A stretch of DNA of 11,135 bases from DATHVI01 sp035461385 (GTDB lineage: Bacteria; Actinomycetota; Thermoleophilia; Solirubrobacterales; 70-9), in assembly GCA_035461385.1 (NCBI GenBank), contig DATHVI010000166.1, positions 1-11,135 on the forward strand. Reading direction: 5' to 3'. Positions 3,890 to 10,389 of the stretch are shown here, piece by piece; the first letter of the stretch is position 1; each line of letters starts with the position of its first letter. Below the pieces are notes generated by a model. That model searched no databases. It was not told the origin of the DNA and saw nothing but the letters and a program-made list of their open reading frames with translations. The position numbers and the translations under genes are program-made.

Positions 3890-6471
3890 TAGCGGCTCAG
3901 GATTGCGTACCGGCCTTCGAACTGAAGCGACTGGGGTGTCAGGTTCCTGACCGTGATCCAGTACGTTGCACGCTCGGGATCGGCGCGCTCGACCTCCACT
4001 GTCCACCCAACCTGCGGGGCTCCCGGGCGGGGCGTGGTCGGCATCACCGTCCAGACGATGTGCCATGTCGCCGGCCATCCGAAGGTGAACCAGCGCCGAG
4101 TTTCGTTCGCCGCCAGCGACCCGATCCACTGCCGGCCGCAGATCGGTTGGGTCATCCACCCGTCGACCGGGATCTCCCATACCCCGCGGTTGCGAGTTCC
4201 GGCCCGGAGCACCCGGGCGTGGGGGTGGAAGACGAGGTCGCCGACGTAGGCGTTCGGCAGCGAGGCCGAGAAGTCGGCCCAGCTAGTCCCGCCGCTGGTG
4301 CTCTGGTAGACGCCGAGGTCGGCCCCGACCCAGATCCGGTTCCGGTTGCCGCTGTCGACCTCGACCGCATTGATCGGCAAGCTCGGCAGGCCCGCGGTGA
4401 GATCGGTCCACGACGAGCCCCCGTTGTCCGACCGGAACACCCGCCCGCCTCCGACGGTCGAGCTCGTCGCCCAGATCCGCCCGCCTCCGCCGGCCTCGGC
4501 GTGGAGGTCGCTGATCCAGGCCCCGTTCCGCGGGCTGGTGAGCGCGGCCAGGGCGCTCCAGCTGCCGGCGGCAAAGCGGGTGCGGAAGATCCGCCCGTCG
4601 GTCAGCCCGACGAGCACGGTGTCGGGGTCGGGGACGTAGAGCGCGCTTGCGACCCCAGCGGCGGGGAAGGCGAGGCGGGTCCAGGCCGTGCCGAGGTTCC
4701 GCGAGACGTAGAGCGACCGTCCTCCCATCGCGATCGTGCTGCCGGTCGTCGCGCTGCACTCGAACGGGGGATAGAACAGTCCGTTGCCCTCCCCGGCGGG
4801 ACGTGCCGGCGTCACGTTGGCCCAGCTGCCGAAGCCGCCGCCGGTGGTCGAGCGGAAGAGCGCCCACCACTGGCGCGTGTGGAAGACGACGTCGGGGTTA
4901 GCTCGCTGGACTCCGCAGTCACCCCCGTCGGCGTCGCCGACGTGCTCCCACGTCGACGGTCCGGTCCACCGGTTGGTCCCGTTGTCCTGGGTTCCCCCGA
5001 CCAGCCAGCGGGATGTCCCGACGTGGTGAGCGATGTACTCGAACTCCGTGACCTGGAGGCCGTTGTTGCAGTGGACCCAGTTGATCCCCCGGTCGGTCGA
5101 GCGATAGACGCCGCCGTCGTTCCCCGCGTACACCGTCGCCGGCCTGCCGGGTTCGAAGGCGACCGCATGCTGGTCGGGGTGGATCGAGTTGCCGCCGCTG
5201 GTCTTGCTCGTGAGGTTGACCCACGCCCATGTCCCAGCCGAGAGCGTGCCTCTGTGGGTGTCGATCGCGCCGCAGTAGACCTGGCCCGCGTTGTCGGGGG
5301 CGACGGCGACGTACCAGTCGTACCACGCCTGGCCGATCGAGGCCCCAGGGGGCGTGCCGATCGACGTCCAGGTGCCGGAGGCCCGCCGCCAGAGGAAGCC
5401 GCTCGCCGACGACGCCCCCCACGCGTAGGCGACGGCGGGGTTCGAGGGCGCGATCGCCACCGCGAGGCGCTGGAAGGTCCCCGGGGCGCCCGGAAGCGCA
5501 ACCGAGTTCCACGTCGTCCCGTTGTCGGTCGACCGGAACAGCCCGTCCGAGCAGGCGGCCAGCACCTCGTTCCCGCGCCGGCTGATCGACCAGGTCGCCC
5601 GGGTCCGCCGGCGGGTCCAGTTGACGCCGCCGTTCGTCGACACCCATAGCCCCCCGCGAGTCCCGGCGTAGAGCCGCTGGCCGTTCGCCGGGTCGACCAC
5701 CAGGCTGTAGAACCCGTCGCCGACGAAGGGAGCGGTGCAGAGGGTCGACCAGGTCGAGCCGCCGTTCGTCGACCGCAGGATGCCGACGCCCAGGTACGAC
5801 CACCAATCGCCCTCGCCGGTGCCGCAATACACCCGGGTCGGAGCCGAGGGATCGAAGGCGAGCGCCCCCACCGTCAGCGTCGCCTGGTAGTCGGTCCGTG
5901 GGGCCCACGACGCCCCCCGGTTGAAGCTCTCCCACACGCCTCCGTTCGCCGCGCCGGCGAGAACGTGGGCCGGGTTCGAGGGGTCGACTCCCAGGGCCGA
6001 GACGCGTCCGGAGGCGTTGATCCGGGTGGCTCCGTAAGTCTGGCCGTTGGTGACCGTCCACGGTCCACACGACCTCCACTGCGGCCCGAACGCGGTCGGC
6101 GGACCCATCCGCTCGGCGACCTCGAGGTAGGTCTCGGCGATCCCCTCGGCGACGCCGACGCCCGCCTCGCCGGCCTCCGCCTCGGAGTCCGCCTTCCGCT
6201 TTCCACCCCGCCGCGAGGACGTCCGCTTGCCCCCCTTCCCCCGGCGCCGCGGAGCCGCGCCGAGCTCGGTCACGATCTCGGTGACGCCGGCTACGTCTTC
6301 CTCCGGCACGGCGAGCTCGACCGTCTCCGCCGAGAGCTCGGAGTAGCCGTCGCTCTCGAGCATCTGGAGCAGCCGCACGAGCGCCTTTCCGCCGGGAGGC
6401 CGGGGTTGCGTCTCTCCCTCCTCCAGCACGGCTCCGGCCGGAACCAGTGCCTCGTCTCCGGGGCCCTCCAT
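3886..6471 (-). CDS. Asp-box (BNR/sortilin-like) beta-propeller protein with extra C-terminal domain
   Basis: This is a 861-residue predicted binding protein. Residues 1-70 are acidic and partly helical, and 71-95 are Lys/Arg-rich (RRRGKGGKRTSSRRGGKRK). From about 127 to 770 the protein is a beta-propeller, marked by repeated Asp-boxes: SFNRGASW (182), STNGGSTW (234), STNGGVNW (278), STDNGTTW (314), STDRGINW (458), SRNLGTAW (590), SDNGGSSW (681) and STSGGTSW (724). It also carries the HPDQHAVAFEP and GTQDNGTNRW sequences common in this group of WD40/YVTN/BNR-like proteins. The final domain (about 776-859) is duplicated by the next gene. No signal peptide or sialidase Arg triad is evident, so I do not call an enzyme. 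The start is ATG 6471, with GAGGAGGT 5 nt upstream. A GTG at 6522 lies in frame but has no ribosome site and overlaps the repeat array. It is the first gene of a three-gene operon. Confidence 0.87.
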   Translation of the reverse strand: MEGPGDEALVPAGAVLEEGETQPRPPGGKALVRLLQMLESDGYSELSAETVELAVPEEDVAGVTEIVTELGAAPRRRGKGGKRTSSRRGGKRKADSEAEAGEAGVGVAEGIAETYLEVAERMGPPTAFGPQWRSCGPWTVTNGQTYGATRINASGRVSALGVDPSNPAHVLAGAANGGVWESFNRGASWAPRTDYQATLTVGALAFDPSAPTRVYCGTGEGDWWSYLGVGILRSTNGGSTWSTLCTAPFVGDGFYSLVVDPANGQRLYAGTRGGLWVSTNGGVNWTRRRTRATWSISRRGNEVLAACSDGLFRSTDNGTTWNSVALPGAPGTFQRLAVAIAPSNPAVAYAWGASSASGFLWRRASGTWTSIGTPPGASIGQAWYDWYVAVAPDNAGQVYCGAIDTHRGTLSAGTWAWVNLTSKTSGGNSIHPDQHAVAFEPGRPATVYAGNDGGVYRSTDRGINWVHCNNGLQVTEFEYIAHHVGTSRWLVGGTQDNGTNRWTGPSTWEHVGDADGGDCGVQRANPDVVFHTRQWWALFRSTTGGGFGSWANVTPARPAGEGNGLFYPPFECSATTGSTIAMGGRSLYVSRNLGTAWTRLAFPAAGVASALYVPDPDTVLVGLTDGRIFRTRFAAGSWSALAALTSPRNGAWISDLHAEAGGGGRIWATSSTVGGGRVFRSDNGGSSWTDLTAGLPSLPINAVEVDSGNRNRIWVGADLGVYQSTSGGTSWADFSASLPNAYVGDLVFHPHARVLRAGTRNRGVWEIPVDGWMTQPICGRQWIGSLAANETRRWFTFGWPATWHIVWTVMPTTPRPGAPQVGWTVEVERADPERATYWITVRNLTPQSLQFEGRYAILSRY
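3895..4146 (-). repeat. C-terminal domain unit paralogous to the 84-aa gene
   Basis: This segment encodes residues 776-859 of the propeller protein. It corresponds to the stand-alone gene at 3620-3874, about 63% identical at protein level over 79 columns by hand count. The two copies are adjacent and in the same orientation, so they arose by tandem duplication followed by fusion or fission. The DNA copies have clearly diverged. Confidence 0.8.
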
Positions 6472-6476
6472 CGAGT

Positions 6477-6484
6477 ACCTCCTC
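6477..6484 (-). promoter_or_regulatory. Shine-Dalgarno sequence deciding the propeller gene start
   Basis: GAGGAGGT on the minus strand lies 5 nt before ATG 6471. This is near-ideal spacing, and it places the true start 51 nt inside the longer open frame that begins with GTG 6522. Confidence 0.75.
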
Positions 6485-6489
6485 GGTTC

Positions 6490-6501
6490 GGCTTCGAAGC
6501 C
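6490..6501. promoter_or_regulatory. 12-bp perfect palindrome at the predicted transcription start of the propeller operon
   Basis: GGCTTCGAAGCC is fully self-complementary. It sits between the candidate -10 box (6502-6507, minus strand) and the Shine-Dalgarno sequence (6477-6484), covering the expected +1 near 6495. It could be an operator or form a small 5' hairpin in the mRNA. Confidence 0.4.
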
Positions 6502-6544
6502 AGTCTGCTCGGGCCCCGTCACCGGCGCGTCACGGAAGCGTCAC
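6502..6544 (-). promoter_or_regulatory. SARP-type promoter: three heptamer direct repeats at 11-bp period plus -10 box
   Basis: Reading the minus strand, GTGACGC (6544-6538), GTGACGC (6533-6527) and GTGACGG (6522-6516) recur with exactly 4-nt spacers, one DNA turn apart. After the last copy come 8 nt (GGCCCGAG) and then CAGACT (6507-6502), a weak -10 box. SARP regulators such as AfsR, ActII-ORF4 and DnrI are known to bind heptamer direct repeats at 11-bp period placed 8 bp upstream of the -10. A SARP gene lies 400 bp away (6942). PhoP (PHO-box) sites also use 11-bp direct repeats with a GTTCACC-like core, and CGTCACC on the other strand resembles that, so PhoP is an alternative binder. Confidence 0.6.
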
Positions 6545-6582
6545 CGCGACGGATCGGCGATGTCGGCGCGACGACGCGGACG

Positions 6583-6588
6583 TATCAT
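6583..6588 (+). promoter_or_regulatory. Candidate -10 box of a leaderless promoter for the 72-aa gene
   Basis: TATCAT lies 6 nt before ATG 6595, and there is no Shine-Dalgarno sequence. The transcript would therefore begin at or next to the start codon. No clear -35 box is seen. The repeat array at 6516-6544 is 38 bp upstream. Confidence 0.5.
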
Positions 6589-6594
6589 TGAGGC

Positions 6595-6813
6595 ATGACC
6601 CGTGCTCCCGACGACGAAGAGGAGCGCCCGGGCAAGGGCGGCAGGGCTGCGGAGCGGCTCCGTCAGTTCCTGGCGGCTCGGTTCGGAGACGAGGCGCCTC
6701 CCGTGCCCCCCGAAGAAGTCGAGCAGCTCGAGGAGGAACCGCCCTCGGCCGCGGCCGAGGAGGGGTCGGAGGACGAGGCTCAGCAGCAGGGACCGCCCAG
6801 CGGATCTACTTAA
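6595..6813 (+). CDS. Small acidic protein of unknown function (72 aa)
   Basis: This protein is unrecognised. Residues 1-15 are charged (TRAPDDEEERPGKGG). Residues 16-31 form a probable amphipathic helix (RAAERLRQFLAARFGD). Residues 32-72 are a Glu/Pro/Gln-rich, probably disordered tail. There is no membrane segment, no signal peptide and no Cys. The start is supported by the TATCAT box 6 nt upstream, as in other leaderless genes. It is transcribed divergently from the propeller operon and precedes the SARP gene by 128 bp on the same strand. In composition it resembles the acidic third protein of the propeller operon, but I see no alignable sequence beyond shared Glu/Pro/Ala runs. Being short and low-complexity, it could be overcalled, though the promoter-like signal argues for a gene. 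Confidence 0.6.
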   Translation: MTRAPDDEEERPGKGGRAAERLRQFLAARFGDEAPPVPPEEVEQLEEEPPSAAAEEGSEDEAQQQGPPSGST

Positions 6814-6832
6814 AACCGGCTACTCGATAAAC

Positions 6833-6849
6833 GTACCCCGATCGGGTAC
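6833..6849. promoter_or_regulatory. Inverted repeat upstream of the SARP gene, next to an AT-rich -10-like box
   Basis: GTACCCCGATCGGGTAC has 6-bp perfect arms (GTACCC and GGGTAC) and a 5-bp spacer. It lies just after GATAAA (6826-6831), the only AT-rich -10 candidate in the 128-bp gap before the SARP gene. If that box is used, the repeat covers the transcription start and would suit a repressor. A second -10-like sequence, TACTCT (6847-6852), overlaps its right arm. Confidence 0.35.
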
Positions 6850-6941
6850 TCTCGCCGATGGGGTGAAACTCGAGCAGTGTCGGGAGCTCCACTCAGAGAC
6901 CAACGCTTGGCGGCGGCGCAGCCGAACCGCGGACGCAGTCG

Positions 6942-7655
6942 ATGAGCAGCGGCGCGGGACCGGACGGCGTCGGTCTCGCGTTGCTCAACGGGTTCGAGCT
7001 CCGGGCCGCCGGAGAGCGAGTCGAGCTGCCGGCCAGCGCCCAGCGGCTGCTCGCCTTCCTCGCCCTCCAGCACCGACCCGTCCAGCGGGTCTACGTGGCG
7101 GGCGTGCTGTGGACGGATTCCTCGGAGGAGCGGTCGCTGGCGAATCTCCGCTCGACCCTGTGGCGGCTGCGGCGCCCCGCCCGCCCGATCGTCACGGCGC
7201 ACGCCGGCCTGCTCCAGCTTCCGGCCGAGGTGACGGTCGACGTTGAGCAGCTGGCTCGGCTGGCGCGGGACATACTCGAGGGGCGGATCGAATGCGCCCA
7301 AGCCAAGATCGAGAGCCTGCTCGAAGGCGACCTGCTGCCGGACTGGTACGAGGACTGGGTGGTGATGGAGCGCGAGCGGCTGCGCCACCTGCGACTGCAT
7401 GCGCTCGAAGCGCTGTGCGTGCGACTCGCGCAAGCGGGCAACCACTGGTACGCGATCGAGGCCGGGTTGGCAGCCGTCCGCGCCGACCAGCTCCGCGAGA
7501 GCGCCCACCGCGCCCTGATCGAGGCCTACCTCGCTGAGGGAAACACCGCCGAGGCCGTCCGCGACTACCGGTCGTTCCGGGCGCTGCTGCGACGGGAGCT
7601 GGGCCTGGAGCCATCACGCGGGCTGCAACGACGGCTCGAAGGCCTGGCGCACTGA
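6942..7655 (+). CDS. SARP-family (AfsR/DnrI-type, BTAD domain) transcriptional activator
   Basis: This is a 237-residue DNA-binding regulator, the size of small SARPs. Residues 14-78 form the OmpR-type winged helix. They show the characteristic start (LLNGFELRAAGERVELP), the helix LLAFLALQH, and the signature VLWTDSSEERSLANLRSTLWRLRR. Residues about 98-235 are the helical bacterial transcriptional activation domain (BTAD), with LLPDWYEDWVVMERERLR, LRESAHRALIEAYLAEGN and the conserved ending RRELGLEPSRGLQ. SARPs bind direct heptamer repeats near the -35 region and recruit RNA polymerase. A fitting repeat array lies at 6516-6544 before the divergent propeller operon, so that operon is the likely target (inference). 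The ATG at 6942 has only a weak GGA upstream. Its stop lies 42 bp from the stop of the convergent 838-residue gene. It has no extra ATPase or TPR domain. Confidence 0.9.
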   Translation: MSSGAGPDGVGLALLNGFELRAAGERVELPASAQRLLAFLALQHRPVQRVYVAGVLWTDSSEERSLANLRSTLWRLRRPARPIVTAHAGLLQLPAEVTVDVEQLARLARDILEGRIECAQAKIESLLEGDLLPDWYEDWVVMERERLRHLRLHALEALCVRLAQAGNHWYAIEAGLAAVRADQLRESAHRALIEAYLAEGNTAEAVRDYRSFRALLRRELGLEPSRGLQRRLEGLAH

Positions 7656-7697
7656 CGACGAGCGGGACGACGCGGGGTCCGGAGCATCGGAATCAGC

Positions 7698-10214
7698 TCA
7701 CGGCGGGCAGTCGGGGAGCTCCAGCAGGTTGTTCTCGGTCGTCGCGTCGGCATGGGTCCGCAGGTACCGCGTCTTGCCGGACCTGACCGTCGTCACCGGC
7801 ACCTCATCGTCACCGACGACGAACTCGTGTCCGTTGTCGGCCCAGAGGACGGCCTCCGCGGTCGAGAGCCGCCAGGTCGTGCCGTCGGGGCCGCTGCCGC
7901 CGACGCCCTCGATCCGCCGTGAGCGTCGCCCGTCGGGCCGGGTCCGAACGACGCACTCGATCCTGCGCTCGGGAACGACGACCTGGCGCGGCCGCCCCCA
8001 CAGGCGCACTGTTGCGCTCAGCTGCCCCGATCCGTTGCCCGGCCTGCGGTCGTTGATCCGCAGGAAGAGCCGCAGCGGGCGCGGACCGAGAAACCGCCTT
8101 CGCGGGAGCTTCGCGCCGACGTGAAACCAGCCGCCCACCCGCGCCAGCAGCGCGTACGGGCGCGGGTTGTCTGGGTCGATGCCGGCGTGAAGCGGCCAGC
8201 GGGCGTCGTCGACCCGCTCATCGTCGAGCCCCTCGGGGCCTGTCTTCCGCTCCAGAGGATGGGCGCGGATCTCGCCGCTGGCCTCGATCTCGTACTCGTC
8301 ACCCCATTCGAGCGTGATCCCGGTGTAGACGTCGCGATCGGACTCGCGCACCCGGTAGGTCCGCTCCCAGACCATCGTCGACGACGCCGGCGGCGGCAGC
8401 GCCGGCGCGGGGGTCGGCGGCTTCGAGAGCTCGACGTCGCCGCCGAAGGCGTCGACATCGCCCGCCGGAAGCGGCCGGCTCGCGAGCAGTGCCCGGCGCA
8501 CCTCCGGCAGGTGCTCGAGGACGACCCGCGGCACCGTCGGCTCCGGCCAGGCGGAGAAGCCGGCTGGCGGGACCGGGAAGCCGGCGGTCGCGACCGGCGA
8601 CCCAGCCGCGGCGCGGCGCTCGGCGTGAAGCCAGGCGAGCGCCAGGGCAGCGAGGTAGTCGAGGACGAGGATGATCTTCTGCACCGGCCCGTCCTTACCG
8701 GCCACGACCGGGGCGTCTTCCTCGGGCGCGAACAGGTCGTAGCGGCGGTCGAGCTGGTCGAGCAGCCGCTGCTCGAGGTCGGTGGCGCCGGAGACGACGG
8801 CGACGGCGGTGGCGAAGGCGCTGACGAACTTGTTCGCGTCGGGGACCTGCTCCTCGACCGGCCGGCTCGCGTCGAGCTCGGGGGGATTCGCGTCGCGGAC
8901 GATCGGGATCAGCTTGTCGCGGACGAGCGAGTCGCCGTCGTCGAGCGTGGCGAGGCCGAGGAAGGCGGGAAAGTTGGCCGCGTGGCTCCCGATCCCGTGC
9001 TCGAGCCCCTCCATCCAGATCTGAAACCGCGTCCGCGCCGGGAACTCCTTCATCAGGTACCCGAACGCCACCTCCCTCGCCTGGTCGTCCTTCCAGACGT
9101 CGAAGCAGTCGCGGTGCTCGTAGAGGGCGACCGCGGTCCCGATCCGCGACGGGACGACCGCGGCCGCGGCGGCCGAGAGGGCGGCACCGGCGCCGGCGAC
9201 GAGCGGCCCGCCGACGAGGGCGGCGAACGGTCCCAGCGAGACGACGATCAGCCCGCCGACGACGACGGTCCCTGCGTATGCCGCGGCGACCCAGCGCGCG
9301 ACCGGGCCGTCGAGGTTCTCCCAGTACCCCGCCTTGTCCATCGCGTCCTTGAACCCGAGCCGGGAGGCGAACGCGTCGCCCGCGATCCGGCTGAAGGCGA
9401 GGCCGAACGGAAGCTCCATCGCCGGCAGCGCTCCCGTCCCGCCGCGCGCGTTGATCCCGCCGCAGCGTCGGAGCAGGAAGTAGCCGTTGTCGGCGAGGTA
9501 CCCGCCGAGCCGGGTGACCTGGTCACGCACCGCATCGCCGATCGCCTGGTCGTCGGGGGCGACGAGCCGATCGACGATCGAGTACGCGGCGACGAGCCCG
9601 GCGAGCTCGTCCATCGACGCCTCCCAGCGCCGATGCCAGTCGACGAACTCCTTCTGGCGATCCATGTACGCCTGCGGGCCCCCTCCCCGCTGTAGCCTGC
9701 CGAGGGTCTTCTCGTTGCGGAGCGGGACCGAGCGGTGGTCGTCGGAGCGAACGCAGAAGGCGTAGCCGCCGCCGTCGCCGATCAAGAAGTCGTGGTTAGC
9801 GACCGGAGTCCCGGCGGCGTCGGTGACCCAGCGGTCGGAGGTGACGGGGTCCCAGCGGACTACGGACCCGGCCCAGTCGCCGGTGAACGGATAGAGGGAG
9901 CCGATCGTCTCGAGCCCGCGCTCGAGCACCGCCGCCGATTTCGGGTGGCCGAGGTGGTGCTCCACCGACAGCGCCGCGAACAGCCGCCCCGCCTCCATCA
10001 GCGGGTTCTCGCGCTCGTGCCGGGTGACGTTCCAGCGGACGATCAGCGCCTTCGCCTCCTCCGGGAGGTGGTCGAGGTGCTCCGGGAGATCGGTGAGGTG
10101 GTTGTCGAGCGAGATGTGATTCGCCCGGAAGTGGCGCCCGAGCGCGAAGTGCCGCGCGAGCACCTTGGCACGAAGCGAGGCGTAGAGGGCCTCGTGCTCT
10201 GCGGGATCAGCCAT
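7698..10214 (-). CDS. Large protein: unrecognised N-terminal region, LecA-like lectin-fold domain, DUF3892-like domain
   Basis: This protein has 838 residues. Residues 1-600 match no family I know. They are mostly helical, with many His and Trp (HFALGRHFRANHISLDNHL, 22-40), and include a long hydrophobic Gly/Ala segment (308-354) that could insert in a membrane as a hairpin. A Pro-rich linker (599-610) leads to a beta-rich domain (614-740). That domain resembles the LecA/PA-IL galactose-binding-like fold: GDEYEIEASGEI (638-649), the YALLARVGGWFHVG block (687-700) and LRLFLRINDRRPGNGSGQL (714-732). The last ~85 residues (752-836) carry a DUF3892-like pattern: GTTWRLSTAEAVLWADNGHEF, TRYLRTHADATTENNLLELPDCP. 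I choose ATG 10214, which lies behind a good promoter. The frame stays open to 10535, but only as antisense of the methyltransferase. No signal peptide is seen. The gene is monocistronic. Confidence 0.85.
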   Translation of the reverse strand: MADPAEHEALYASLRAKVLARHFALGRHFRANHISLDNHLTDLPEHLDHLPEEAKALIVRWNVTRHERENPLMEAGRLFAALSVEHHLGHPKSAAVLERGLETIGSLYPFTGDWAGSVVRWDPVTSDRWVTDAAGTPVANHDFLIGDGGGYAFCVRSDDHRSVPLRNEKTLGRLQRGGGPQAYMDRQKEFVDWHRRWEASMDELAGLVAAYSIVDRLVAPDDQAIGDAVRDQVTRLGGYLADNGYFLLRRCGGINARGGTGALPAMELPFGLAFSRIAGDAFASRLGFKDAMDKAGYWENLDGPVARWVAAAYAGTVVVGGLIVVSLGPFAALVGGPLVAGAGAALSAAAAAVVPSRIGTAVALYEHRDCFDVWKDDQAREVAFGYLMKEFPARTRFQIWMEGLEHGIGSHAANFPAFLGLATLDDGDSLVRDKLIPIVRDANPPELDASRPVEEQVPDANKFVSAFATAVAVVSGATDLEQRLLDQLDRRYDLFAPEEDAPVVAGKDGPVQKIILVLDYLAALALAWLHAERRAAAGSPVATAGFPVPPAGFSAWPEPTVPRVVLEHLPEVRRALLASRPLPAGDVDAFGGDVELSKPPTPAPALPPPASSTMVWERTYRVRESDRDVYTGITLEWGDEYEIEASGEIRAHPLERKTGPEGLDDERVDDARWPLHAGIDPDNPRPYALLARVGGWFHVGAKLPRRRFLGPRPLRLFLRINDRRPGNGSGQLSATVRLWGRPRQVVVPERRIECVVRTRPDGRRSRRIEGVGGSGPDGTTWRLSTAEAVLWADNGHEFVVGDDEVPVTTVRSGKTRYLRTHADATTENNLLELPDCPP

Positions 10215-10221
10215 CGGGCAT
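10207..10221 (-). other. Four-codon upstream frame overlapping the start of the 838-aa gene
   Basis: ATG at 10221 starts a frame of four codons (MPDG) that ends in TGA at 10207, out of frame with and overlapping the real start at 10214. It lies 8 nt after the -10 box, which is where transcription should begin. A leaderless ribosome would therefore meet this ATG first. It may be chance. Confidence 0.25.
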
Positions 10222-10229
10222 TGGCGCCG

Positions 10230-10258
10230 ACTAAACACGCCTCGCCGGCTCGTGTCAA
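10230..10258 (-). promoter_or_regulatory. Sigma-70-type promoter of the 838-aa gene
   Basis: The minus strand reads TTGACA (10258-10253), a spacer of exactly 17 nt, and TTTAGT (10235-10230). The -35 is a consensus match and the -10 a moderate one. The predicted transcription start is near 10222, giving a leader of under 10 nt before ATG 10214. GTGACGC, the same heptamer as in the SARP-type array, directly precedes the -35 box. Confidence 0.65.
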
Positions 10259-10389
10259 GCGTCACGGACAGACGTTGGATCTCTCGCCCCGAGCCGTCGC
10301 GCGGATCGTCAGCTCCGAGCGACAGTCGGCGACCCAGTTCGAACGAAAAGCTGCTGAGCGCGGAGCCGTAGCCTTCCTCGCTTGAAGCG

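Noticed and set aside
3886..6471. Sialidase enzyme call for the Asp-box propeller
   Set aside because: Asp-boxes are structural. I could not identify the catalytic Arg triad, the Tyr/Glu pair or an FRIP motif.
6472..6522. GTG 6522 as start of the propeller gene
   Set aside because: There is no ribosome site there, and it overlaps the direct-repeat array. ATG 6471 has GAGGAGGT at ideal spacing.
8121..9695. Long plus-strand frame of 524 codons (and similar ones at 4060-5649 and 1438-2172)
   Set aside because: They are antisense shadows of real genes. Arg/Glu/Asp/Gly-rich translations lack any motif or ribosome site.
7698..10214. Calling the 838-aa protein a toxin or effector
   Set aside because: No known toxic domain, immunity gene or secretion signal is visible. 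The resemblance in layout alone is not enough.
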